A DNA stretch of 64,000 nucleotides from Sphingosinicella ginsenosidimutans (GTDB lineage Bacteria; Pseudomonadota; Alphaproteobacteria; Sphingomonadales; Sphingomonadaceae). A program made the position numbers and the translations under genes. The stretch lies in the NCBI RefSeq assembly GCF_007995055.1, contig NZ_VOQQ01000001.1, positions 2,959,001 to 3,023,000 on the forward strand. Direction: 5' to 3'. Each line of letters opens with the position of its first letter. The stretch's first letter is position 1. Shown piece after piece: positions 18,125 through 25,440 of this stretch. Under the pieces are notes generated by a model, which was not told the origin of the DNA, did no database searches, and saw only the letters and a program-made list of their open reading frames with translations.

Positions 18125-19623
18125 CCCATCAGCTCCTGCTTCAGCGCCACCCGATCGAGCTTCCCGTTGGGGCTGCGCGGCAGATCCTCGCGCCAGACGA
18201 TCGGCCCCGGCTGCATGAAATTGGGGAGCTCGCGCTTCAGGAACGCGCGCAGCGCCGCTTCCTCGTCGCGGCGATCGGGCCGGACGACCAGGGCGATCGC
18301 CTCGCCGAGCCGCGGATCGGGGACGCCGAGCGCGACCGCCTCGGCGACGAGGCCGGAGGCGAGAGCAGCCTCCTCCACCTCGGTCGGGCTCACGCGGTTG
18401 CCGGACGTCTTGATCATCCCGTCCTCGCGGCCCACGAAATAGAGCAAGCCGGCCGCATCGCGCCGGACCCGATCGCCCGACCAGACGGCGGTGCCGCCAT
18501 AGATCGAGCCCGCCGGGGCGGGCTTGAAGCGCTCGGCGGTGCGCGCGGTATCGTTCCAATAGCCCTTCGCGACCAGCGGCCCGGCATGGACCAGTTCGCC
18601 CTCCGCCGCCGCCTGGCCGTCCGGGCCGATCACCATGATCTCCGCGAAGGGGATTGCCGTCCCCATCGAATCGGGATGTTCGTCGAGGAGCGCCGGCTCG
18701 AGATAGGTCGAGCGGAAGGCTTCGGTCAGGCCGTACATCGAATAGATGTCGGCCGCGGGAAAGACCTCGCGCATCCGCCGGATCACGGACGGGGCGAGCT
18801 TGCCGCCGCTGTTGGTCAGCCGCCGCAGCGACAGCGCCGCGGTGGCCGGCCAAGGCGCCTCGACAAGCTGGACCCACAAGGGAGGAACGCCAGCCAATGT
18901 ACTGATCTTGTGTGTTTCGATCGCCCGAATCACATCGCGCGCGGCGAGATAGTCGAGTGGCACGACACAGCCGCCGGCGGCCCAGGTGGAAAGCAACTGG
19001 TTCTGCCCGTAGTCGAAGCTCAGTGGCAGCACCGCGAGCGTCCGGTCCTCGGGCGCAAGACCAAGATAGGCGGCGACGCTGATCGCGCCCAGCCACAGAT
19101 TGGCGTGGGTCAGCATGACGCCCTTGGGCCGCCCGGTGGAGCCCGATGTGTAGAGCAAGGCTGCAAGATCCTCCGGGTCGCGATCGGAGGGCAGGAGCGG
19201 CGGCGTATCGAACAGCGCCGCGCTCGCCTCCTCGTCGATCAGGTCGCAGCCGGCGGGCACATCGCCCTCCTCGAGCGTGGCGATGCGCGCCTTGGCGGTG
19301 AGGAGGGCCCGGGCGCCGCTGTCGGCGAGGATATGGGCGACCTGCGCGTGCTTGAGCAGCGGATTGATGGGGACGTGGATGAGGCCCGCGCGCGCGCAGG
19401 CGAGCGGCAGCAGGCTGGTGAGCCGCGTCTTCGGGAGCCATGACGCCACCCGATCACCCTCGCCGAGATCACGCGCGCGAAGGGCGGCGGCGAGCGCGCC
19501 GACCGCCTGTTCGAGTCCGGCATAATCGAGCATGCCCTCGCGCGTCACCAATGCGGGCGCCTCCGGAGCGCCGCGAAGCGTCAGATGGTCGAGCGGCCGG
19601 GGAATTGGATCGGGCACCTTCAT
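18121..19623 (-). CDS. Acyl-CoA ligase (AMP-forming), XrtA-associated
   Basis: 500 residues, ANL superfamily. The P-loop is LLYTSGSTGRPKGVMLT, the A5-like motif is YSMYGLTEAFR, and the C-terminal Lys motif is RSPNGKLDRVAL, so the adenylating and thioester-forming steps should both be intact. It belongs to the exosortase-associated ligase family. The acceptor may be CoA or the acyl carrier protein encoded on the divergent arm 1.1 kb away. It starts 50 bases from the divergent GNAT gene. Confidence 0.92.
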   Translation of the reverse strand: MKVPDPIPRPLDHLTLRGAPEAPALVTREGMLDYAGLEQAVGALAAALRARDLGEGDRVASWLPKTRLTSLLPLACARAGLIHVPINPLLKHAQVAHILADSGARALLTAKARIATLEEGDVPAGCDLIDEEASAALFDTPPLLPSDRDPEDLAALLYTSGSTGRPKGVMLTHANLWLGAISVAAYLGLAPEDRTLAVLPLSFDYGQNQLLSTWAAGGCVVPLDYLAARDVIRAIETHKISTLAGVPPLWVQLVEAPWPATAALSLRRLTNSGGKLAPSVIRRMREVFPAADIYSMYGLTEAFRSTYLEPALLDEHPDSMGTAIPFAEIMVIGPDGQAAAEGELVHAGPLVAKGYWNDTARTAERFKPAPAGSIYGGTAVWSGDRVRRDAAGLLYFVGREDGMIKTSGNRVSPTEVEEAALASGLVAEAVALGVPDPRLGEAIALVVRPDRRDEEAALRAFLKRELPNFMQPGPIVWREDLPRSPNGKLDRVALKQELMG

Positions 19624-19635
19624 TCCTGCTTAAAT

Positions 19636-19657
19636 GCCCGCGTGATAGGGCGCGGGC
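19636..19657. promoter_or_regulatory. Inverted repeat in the divergent ligase/GNAT intergenic gap
   Basis: GCCCGCG-(8 bases)-CGCGGGC, a perfect 7-base inverted repeat, is centred in the only 50 bases between the two divergent start codons that split the XrtA locus. Its position suits an operator controlling both arms. It is not followed by a T run, so a terminator is unlikely. No regulator gene is adjacent. Confidence 0.3.
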
Positions 19658-19673
19658 AAAGGGGCTTTGGCAC

Positions 19674-20678
19674 GTGTCGGTTAAAATTGCCTGTTTCGAA
19701 CGGCTGGACGAGGTCGCACGCGACGCCGCGGGCGCGCTCGATCGCGCGGCGCGGCCGATCCTCTACGATCGGCTCGACTGGTTCCGCCTGCTCGAAGCGC
19801 ATTGCCCGCCTGCCGGCCGGTTGCTGGCCTTGCGCGCCGATGCGGAGGGCGCGCCGTCATGGCTGGTCCTCGCCATCGAGGGCAGGACGGCACGGCCCTA
19901 TGCCGCCTGGTATTCCCTGCGGGTGGGGCCGATCGGCGGCTCCGGCGCCGACGCCATGACGTCATTCGCCGAAACGCTCGCCGCGCGCCGCCTTGCCAGC
20001 CTCGTCATGGCCCCGATGGAGCGGCCGGAGCCGCTGGCCGAGGGCCTTGCGAAGGCCGGCTGGTGGGTGCGCGTCGAGCCTGACAAGGCGAATTGGCGGA
20101 TCGCGACGGAGGGAATGGATTTCGAGGCCTATTGGGCCTCGCGATCGGGCAGGCTTCGCAACACCGTGCGGCGCAAGGCCAGGGCGGCCGCGCTCGACGT
20201 CATGATCCATCGGCGGTTCGACGCCGAGGCCTGGGCCGACTACGAATCGGTCTACCGCGCGAGCTGGAAGCCCGAGGAAGGCTCCTTCCCCTTCCTGCGC
20301 GCGCTCGCCGAGCAGGAAGGCGCCGCGGGCTGCCTCCGCCTTGGCGTCGCGAAGAAGGACGGCCGGCCGGTCGCCGCGCAGCTCTGGACCGTGGAGAATG
20401 GCGAGGCGACGATCCACAAGCTCGCTTATGCCGAGGACGCCAAGGCGCTGTCCCCCGGCTCGATCCTTTCGCAGGCGATGTTCCGCCATGTGCTGGACGA
20501 GGATCGCGTGGCGGCGATCGATTATGGCGTCGGCGACGAGCCCTATAAGGCCGAGTGGATGGCCGAGCGGCGGCAGCTGTGGCGGATCGTCGCCCACAAT
20601 CCGCGCACCTTCCCCGGCCTCCTCCGCGGCCTGCGCGAACGGGCCTCCGCGCTTGCCGCGCGGCTGCGGACTCGCTAG
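19674..20678 (+). CDS. GNAT/FemAB-like N-acyltransferase (CelD/BcsL type) of the XrtA locus
   Basis: 334 residues. The C-terminal half is an Acetyltransf_6-type GNAT domain (LRNTVRRKARAA, then SWKPEEGSFPFLRALAE and the end pattern IDYGVGDEPYKAEW). This end pattern is typical of enzymes that modify exopolysaccharide or lipids. The start is GTG at 19674 with AAAGGGG about 9 bases upstream; an in-frame ATG further up lies inside the divergent ligase gene. It is followed after 28 bases by an acyl carrier protein gene, so an ACP-bound acyl donor is a reasonable inference. Confidence 0.85.
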   Translation: MSVKIACFERLDEVARDAAGALDRAARPILYDRLDWFRLLEAHCPPAGRLLALRADAEGAPSWLVLAIEGRTARPYAAWYSLRVGPIGGSGADAMTSFAETLAARRLASLVMAPMERPEPLAEGLAKAGWWVRVEPDKANWRIATEGMDFEAYWASRSGRLRNTVRRKARAAALDVMIHRRFDAEAWADYESVYRASWKPEEGSFPFLRALAEQEGAAGCLRLGVAKKDGRPVAAQLWTVENGEATIHKLAYAEDAKALSPGSILSQAMFRHVLDEDRVAAIDYGVGDEPYKAEWMAERRQLWRIVAHNPRTFPGLLRGLRERASALAARLRTR

Positions 20679-20706
20679 GCCCGCGGCCCAATCGGAGGGG
20701 TGAGAC

Positions 20707-20985
20707 TTGGCTGCACATCCACATCATCATGACCGCGTGGATGCGACGTTGAGGGGCGTGCTGGTCGACGTGCTCGGCCTGCCCGTGGCGCGCGTCGCCT
20801 CGTTCGACGAGGAGACCCCGCTGTTCGGGGCGATGCCGGAATTCGATTCGATGGCGGTCGCCGGTCTGCTGACCGAGCTGGAGGACCGGCTCGGCATCCT
20901 GATCGAGGATCATGAGGTCGACGCCGACATGCTCGAAAGCTATGGCGCGCTGCTTCGCTTCACGCGGGAGAAAGTCGCCGCGTGA
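20707..20985 (+). CDS. Acyl carrier protein of the XrtA locus
   Basis: 92 residues from a TTG start with AGGGG seven bases upstream, the best-placed ribosome site. Four-helix ACP fold; the phosphopantetheine serine is in EFDSMAVAGLL, preceded by PLFGAMP. The N-terminus has a short His-rich stretch (HPHHHD). It is shorter and less acidic at the docking helix than fatty-acid AcpP, and resembles stand-alone carrier proteins of non-ribosomal or exosortase-associated pathways. It overlaps the next gene by 4 bases (GTGA). Confidence 0.9.
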   Translation: MAAHPHHHDRVDATLRGVLVDVLGLPVARVASFDEETPLFGAMPEFDSMAVAGLLTELEDRLGILIEDHEVDADMLESYGALLRFTREKVAA

Positions 20986-21656
20986 ACGCCGACGGCCTCG
21001 CCTATGAGCCCTTCGAGGGATCGCGGGGCCGGCTCTGGATGATGCGGATCGGCGCTGCGGAGGCGCCGGCGGTGCTCTTCGTTCCCGCGCTCTTCGAGGA
21101 AATGAACCGCACCCGAGCGCTCGTCGCGGCGGCGATGCGCGCGCTCGCGGGTCGCGGCTTCGGCTGCTGGCTCACCGATCTCGCCGGCACCGGGGAGAGC
21201 AAGACCGCTCTGGAGGAGGCCAGCTGGCGCGATTGGCGGCATGACGTCAGTGCCGCCGCAAGGCTGGTCAGTGAGAAGAGCGGCGGCGCGCCACTCCTCG
21301 CTTCGCTGCGCGGTGGCGGGCTGATCGACGATGCGGCGGCGGCGATCGGCCGCTGGCGCCTTAGCCCTGTGGACGGCGCATCGCTCGTCCGCGACATGGA
21401 GCGCGCGGGCTTCGGCGGCGGCGAATGGGCCGGCTACCCGGCCTCGGCCGACGTGCGCGGCTTCCTCGCCGACGCCAGGCCCTATGCGCAGGCCCCGCTT
21501 CGCATCGTCCGCCTCGCCAGCGATCCCGGCGAGGCCGACCTCAAGATCGAAGGCCCGGCGCTGTGGCGGCGATCGGAGCCGGGCAGCTCCGCCGAGCTGG
21601 CCGAAGCGATGGCGGCGGACATCGCCGCTTGGCACGCGACATGCGCCGGCTCCTGA
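20982..21656 (+). CDS. XrtA-associated alpha/beta-hydrolase 2 (probably lacking a nucleophile)
   Basis: 224 residues, alpha/beta-hydrolase-like fold of the exosortase hydrolase 2 type. Beta-3/helix A region reads VLFVPALFEEMNRTRAL; the strand after WLTDLAGTGESK is the usual lid approach. At the expected nucleophile elbow the sequence is ASLRGGGL, so the central residue of G-x-S-x-G is not a serine. The protein may have a non-catalytic or a different chemistry. The start is GTG, coupled to the ACP stop. The 3' end overlaps hydrolase 1 by 16 bases. Confidence 0.82.
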   Translation: MNADGLAYEPFEGSRGRLWMMRIGAAEAPAVLFVPALFEEMNRTRALVAAAMRALAGRGFGCWLTDLAGTGESKTALEEASWRDWRHDVSAAARLVSEKSGGAPLLASLRGGGLIDDAAAAIGRWRLSPVDGASLVRDMERAGFGGGEWAGYPASADVRGFLADARPYAQAPLRIVRLASDPGEADLKIEGPALWRRSEPGSSAELAEAMAADIAAWHATCAGS

Positions 21657-22429
21657 CCTTCACCTGCGAGGGCGCGACGCTCGGCGCGACGCTGGACGAA
21701 GGCAAAGGGCCGATCGGCCTGCTCATGGTCATGGGCGGAAGCCAGACGCGCGTCGGCTCCCACAGAATGTACGAAAGGCTTTCCAAGAGCCTGTCGGAGA
21801 ATGGAATTTCCTGCTTCCGCTTCGATCGGCGCGGGGTTGGCGACAGCGCCGGCGAGGATCCGGGATTTCGCGGCAGCGGCCCGGACATCCAGGCCGCGCT
21901 GGCAGCCTTCCGGGCTGAGGTCCCTGCCCTCACCCGCATCCTCGGCTTCGGCCTGTGCGACGGGGCGAGCGCGCTGGCGCTGCACGGGGACGGGATCGAC
22001 GGCCTGATCCTCGTCAATCCCTGGCTGGTCGAGGCCGAAGCCGGCGCGCCCCCCGCCGCTGCCGTCTCCGCCCATTACCGCGCGCAGCTGGCAAGCCGCG
22101 AGGGTTGGAAGCGACTGCTGACCGGAGCGGTGAATTTCCGCAAGCTCATCAGAGGCCTGTGGCGCATTGTTACCGGACGCCGCCAAGCCGGGCTGGCGCG
22201 CGACATCGCCCGTGCCCTGCGCAAACGACGGGTGCCGAGCGAAGTGATCCTCGCCACCGGCGACGCCACCGCCATCGCCGCGGCGGCGGAGCTTCGCACC
22301 CCGCTTTATGGCGGGCTCGTCCAGGCGACGCAGACCTTCGCGACCAATTCGCACACCTTCGCGCGGCCGGGCGACGAGGCCGCGCTGCTGGAAATGGTCG
22401 AGCAGGCGATCCACTCGCTTCGGCGCTGA
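21641..22429 (+). CDS. XrtA-associated alpha/beta-hydrolase 1 with a Cys nucleophile elbow
   Basis: 262 residues. Alpha/beta-hydrolase fold: oxyanion strand GLLMVMGGSQTRVGSHRMY, FRFDRRGVGDSAG, then the elbow GFGLCDGAS with Cys in place of Ser, and a late His in TNSHTFARPGDE. A Cys nucleophile suggests a thioesterase, acyl transfer or hydrolysis role; the exosortase hydrolase 1 family shows this same GLCD pattern as far as I recall. The start ATG at 21641 is set by MRRLLTFTCEGATLGATL, a normal family start; a longer open frame upstream is antisense or out of frame with hydrolase 2. It ends the rightward arm. Confidence 0.86.
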   Translation: MRRLLTFTCEGATLGATLDEGKGPIGLLMVMGGSQTRVGSHRMYERLSKSLSENGISCFRFDRRGVGDSAGEDPGFRGSGPDIQAALAAFRAEVPALTRILGFGLCDGASALALHGDGIDGLILVNPWLVEAEAGAPPAAAVSAHYRAQLASREGWKRLLTGAVNFRKLIRGLWRIVTGRRQAGLARDIARALRKRRVPSEVILATGDATAIAAAAELRTPLYGGLVQATQTFATNSHTFARPGDEAALLEMVEQAIHSLRR

Positions 22430-22438
22430 TCGCCGCGC

Positions 22439-23419
22439 TCACGCCTCCTGGAGGAGGTGCGTCTCGACGCTTTCGAAATCCATCTCGGCAAGGAAACGCT
22501 CTGCGTCGAGGGCGGCCATGCAGCCGGTGCCCGCGGCGGTCACCGCCTGGCGGTAGGTCTTGTCCATGACGTCGCCGCAGGCGAACACGCCGGGCACACT
22601 GGTGTGCGTCGTTCCGGTTTGGACCTTCACATAGCCATCGGAATCGAGCTCGAGATGGCCCTTGAACAATTCGGTTGCCGGGACATGGCCGATCGCGACG
22701 AACGCCCCCTCGATATCGATCCGCTCGATCGCGCCGCTGGTCGTGTCGCGCAGCTCGGCGGCGACCAGCACCTCGGGCGTGCCCTCGCCAAGGAATCGCG
22801 CGATCTCGCGGTTCCACAGCACCTTGATGTTGGGATGCGCGAAGAGCCGTTCCTGCAGGATCTTTTCCGCGCGGAGCGAATCGCGGCGGTGGATCAGGGT
22901 GACGTCATGACTGTGGTTGGTCATGTAGAGGGCCTCCTCGACCGCGGTGTTGCCGCCGCCGATCACGATCACCTTCTTGCCCCGATAGAAGAAGCCGTCG
23001 CAGGTCGCGCAGGCACTGACGCCCTTGCCCTTCAGGCGCTCCTCGGTCGGAAGGTCCAGCCACCGCGCCTGCGCGCCGGTCGCGATCACCAGCGTGTCGC
23101 CAAGATAGACGTTGCCGCTGTCGCCGGTGAGGCGGAACGGCCGCTGCGAGAGGTCCACGCTGGAAATATGGTCCCATTCCATGCGTGCGCCGACATGTTC
23201 GGCCTGCTTCTGCATCTGCTCCATGAGCCAGGGGCCCTGGATGACGTCGGCGAAGCCCGGATAATTCTCGACATCGGTGGTGATGGTGAGCTGGCCGCCG
23301 GGCTGGATGCCCTGGACGACGATCGGCGCCAGGCCGGCCCGCGCCGCATAGATGGCGGCGGTGAGACCGGCCGGGCCGGAGCCGAGGATGATCATGCGCG
23401 AGGAGTGGGTGGCGGTCAT
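22439..23419 (-). CDS. trxB: Thioredoxin-disulfide reductase
   Basis: 326 residues. NADPH-dependent reduction of thioredoxin. FAD motif is GSGPAGLTAAIYAARAGL, the redox-active pair is in SACATCDGFF, the NADPH motif is VIGGGNTAVEEAL, and the C-terminal FAD motif is GVFACGDVMD. The start MTATHSSRMIILGSG is the standard one, with AAGGA about 10 bases upstream. It is convergent with hydrolase 1 (9-base gap) and divergent from hppD. Confidence 0.96.
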   Translation of the reverse strand: MTATHSSRMIILGSGPAGLTAAIYAARAGLAPIVVQGIQPGGQLTITTDVENYPGFADVIQGPWLMEQMQKQAEHVGARMEWDHISSVDLSQRPFRLTGDSGNVYLGDTLVIATGAQARWLDLPTEERLKGKGVSACATCDGFFYRGKKVIVIGGGNTAVEEALYMTNHSHDVTLIHRRDSLRAEKILQERLFAHPNIKVLWNREIARFLGEGTPEVLVAAELRDTTSGAIERIDIEGAFVAIGHVPATELFKGHLELDSDGYVKVQTGTTHTSVPGVFACGDVMDKTYRQAVTAAGTGCMAALDAERFLAEMDFESVETHLLQEA

Positions 23420-23480
23420 TCGGTGGTCCTTGTCTTGCCCGGATGAGGTAGGCAGGCCCCCAGCCCCGCGCAACCGTGAT

Positions 23481-23509
23481 TTGCCGCCGCGCGTCCGGGC
23501 TGGTAGGAT
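23481..23509 (+). promoter_or_regulatory. Promoter of hppD
   Basis: -35 TTGCCG at 23481-23486, spacer 17, -10 TAGGAT at 23504-23509. The predicted start of transcription leaves a leader of about 33 bases before the ATG. The -10 form TAGGnT recurs at several genes in this window. Confidence 0.45.
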
Positions 23510-23548
23510 TCGGCCATCCCCCATGTTCAAGATTCAGGAATGTTTCCG

Positions 23549-24661
23549 ATGACCGCCCATGATACGCCCTCGTCCGTCCACGACAATCCGCTCGGCCTCG
23601 ACGGCTTCGAATTCGTCGAATTCACAAGCCCCGATCCGGCGGCGATGGCGGACCTGTTCGTGAAGCTCGGCTTCACCCATATCGGCAACCACAAGTCGAA
23701 GAACGTGCGCCATTACGGCCAGGGCGACATCAACTTCATCCTCAACATGGAGCCCGCGGGCCAGCCGGCGGAATTCCGCAAGGCGCACGGCCCGTCCGCC
23801 AACGGCATGGCCTTCCGGGTCAAGGATGCGAAAAAGGCGTTCGAGATGGCGATCGCCCGGGGCGCGACGCCGGTGAAGACCCCGCGCGGTCGCGGCGAGC
23901 TCGACATTCCGGCGATCGAAGGGATTGGCGGATCCTATCTCTATCTCGTCGATCGCTATGGCGCCGAGCAGATCTACGACGTCGATTTCACCCCGGTCCC
24001 CGGCGCGACGCGCGAGGACAACAGCGTAGGGCTCCACACGCTCGATCATCTCACCCACAATGTGAATCGCGGCCGGATGAACCACTGGGCTGGATTCTAC
24101 GAGCGCATCTTCAACTTTCGCGAGATCCGCTATTTCGACATCGAGGGTCAGCAGACCGGCCTTTTGAGCCGCGCCATGACCGCGCCCGACGACAAGATCC
24201 GCATCCCGCTCAACGAAAGCCAGGACGATTACAGCCAGATCGCGGAATATCTGAAGGAATATAAGGGCGAAGGCATCCAGCACCTAGCCTTCGCAACCGA
24301 CGATATCTTCGTCACGGTCGACCGGATGAAGGCGAACGGGGTCCATTTCCAGGACAGCCCCGACACCTATTACGACATGATCGACCAGCGCATCCCGAAC
24401 CACGCCCATGACGTGGAGGCGATGCGCAAGCGCCGCATCCTGATCGACGGATCGCCGGAGACCGGCGACGGCCTCCTGCTCCAGATTTTCACCGAGAACA
24501 TGATCGGCCCGATCTTCTTCGAGGTGATCCAGCGCAAGGGCAATGAGGGCTTCGGCGAGGGCAATTTCAAGGCGCTGTTCGAATCGATCGAGCTCGACCA
24601 GATCCGCCGCGGCGTCATTCCGGCGGCGGCGGCGAGCGCGACGGAAGGGTCCGCAGCGTGA
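23549..24661 (+). CDS. hppD: 4-Hydroxyphenylpyruvate dioxygenase
   Basis: 370 residues, full length. Fe(II) enzyme that turns 4-hydroxyphenylpyruvate into homogentisate in tyrosine catabolism. The three iron ligands are visible: His in TLDHLTHNV, His in GIQHLAFATDD, and Glu in FFEVIQRKGNEGFGEGNF, which also has the family C-terminal motif. The start at 23549 is chosen over an in-frame ATG 9 bases earlier because AGGAA lies 8 bases upstream. No other homogentisate-pathway gene is in the window. Confidence 0.96.
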   Translation: MTAHDTPSSVHDNPLGLDGFEFVEFTSPDPAAMADLFVKLGFTHIGNHKSKNVRHYGQGDINFILNMEPAGQPAEFRKAHGPSANGMAFRVKDAKKAFEMAIARGATPVKTPRGRGELDIPAIEGIGGSYLYLVDRYGAEQIYDVDFTPVPGATREDNSVGLHTLDHLTHNVNRGRMNHWAGFYERIFNFREIRYFDIEGQQTGLLSRAMTAPDDKIRIPLNESQDDYSQIAEYLKEYKGEGIQHLAFATDDIFVTVDRMKANGVHFQDSPDTYYDMIDQRIPNHAHDVEAMRKRRILIDGSPETGDGLLLQIFTENMIGPIFFEVIQRKGNEGFGEGNFKALFESIELDQIRRGVIPAAAASATEGSAA

Positions 24662-24684
24662 GACATTCACCGATTCGCGCCTTG

Positions 24685-24714
24685 CAATTGCGAGTCGGGC
24701 GAGTCTAGGCTCCC
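24685..24714 (+). promoter_or_regulatory. Candidate promoter of the secreted-protein gene at 24811
   Basis: A TTGCAA box followed after about 18 bases by TAGGCT matches the TTGnnn/TAGGnT pattern seen at hppD, kup and the cupin gene. It would give a leader of about 90 bases. The assignment is by eye. Confidence 0.35.
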
Positions 24715-24810
24715 GATCGGGCGGGCCGCCCCCGGCTCCCCACCCGATCAGCAGCAGATAAACGCGGGCTTTCAAGGCGTTCGCGCCTGTCTCGCCGTCA
24801 AGGAGAACGC

Positions 24811-25326
24811 ATGACTTTTCGCAGATTTCTGGCCGCCGCGGCCTTCGCCGCCATTGCGCTGGCGCCCGGCGCCGCGACTGCCCAGGTTCCCGCTGGTGTC
24901 GAAGTCGGCGCCACGGTCAAGGACGTCCAGGGCGGCGTCGTCGGCACGATCACCGCGATCAACGGCACGAATGTCACCATCCGCACCGATCGCCTGGACG
25001 CGACCGTCCCGGCGACCTCTTTCACGGTCCATGAGGGCGATGTCCTGTTCGGCATGACCCAGGCGCAGCTCGACGCCGCGGTCGATCAGGCCAATCAGGC
25101 CGCGCAAGCCGCCTTCGCGGTCGGCACCCAGGTCAAGGATCGCGACGGCGCGGTCGTTGGCGCAGTCCAGGCGCTCGACGCGGAGACCGTGACCGTCCAG
25201 ATGGGCGAGCAGCAGATCCGCCTGCCGCGCACGGCGCTTGCCGCGAGCGGCGGCGCGCTCGTGACCGGCGCGACCCTCGCCGAACTCCAGGCGGCCGCCG
25301 GCGGCGGCGCGAGCGGCACGCAATAG
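24811..25326 (+). CDS. Secreted protein with two PRC-barrel/KOW-like repeats
   Basis: 171 residues. A clear signal peptide ends near ATAQ (about residue 25). The mature part has two related halves: VGATVKDVQGGVVGTITAIN with T-V-xI-RT..., and VGTQVKDRDGAVVGAVQALD with TVTVQMGEQ. Each is a short beta-barrel-like unit as in PRC-barrel or KOW motifs, probably from an internal duplication. Such proteins are common and uncharacterised in sphingomonads. AAGGAG precedes the start. A strong terminator follows 9 bases after the stop. Confidence 0.78.
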   Translation: MTFRRFLAAAAFAAIALAPGAATAQVPAGVEVGATVKDVQGGVVGTITAINGTNVTIRTDRLDATVPATSFTVHEGDVLFGMTQAQLDAAVDQANQAAQAAFAVGTQVKDRDGAVVGAVQALDAETVTVQMGEQQIRLPRTALAASGGALVTGATLAELQAAAGGGASGTQ

Positions 25327-25335
25327 CCCTTGCCC

Positions 25336-25365
25336 GGGGCCGGCCCGCCGGCCGGCCCCGCTTTT
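25336..25365 (+). terminator. Rho-independent terminator
   Basis: A perfect 9-base stem GGGGCCGGC/GCCGGCCCC (25336-25344 and 25351-25359) with a six-base loop, followed by GCTTTT. It sits 9 bases after the stop of the secreted-protein gene. Confidence 0.85.
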
Positions 25366-25390
25366 CCTCAGGAACCGCGGCGAAAAGCGC

Positions 25391-25420
25391 TTGGCGGACC
25401 TTCGCCGGGCCGGATAGGGT
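25391..25420 (+). promoter_or_regulatory. Promoter of the cupin oxygenase gene
   Basis: -35 TTGGCG at 25391-25396, spacer 18, -10 TAGGGT at 25415-25420, 20 bases before the ATG. GGGGAGA serves as the ribosome site. Confidence 0.4.
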
Positions 25421-25440
25421 CGCCTCCTGGGGAGACCGGT

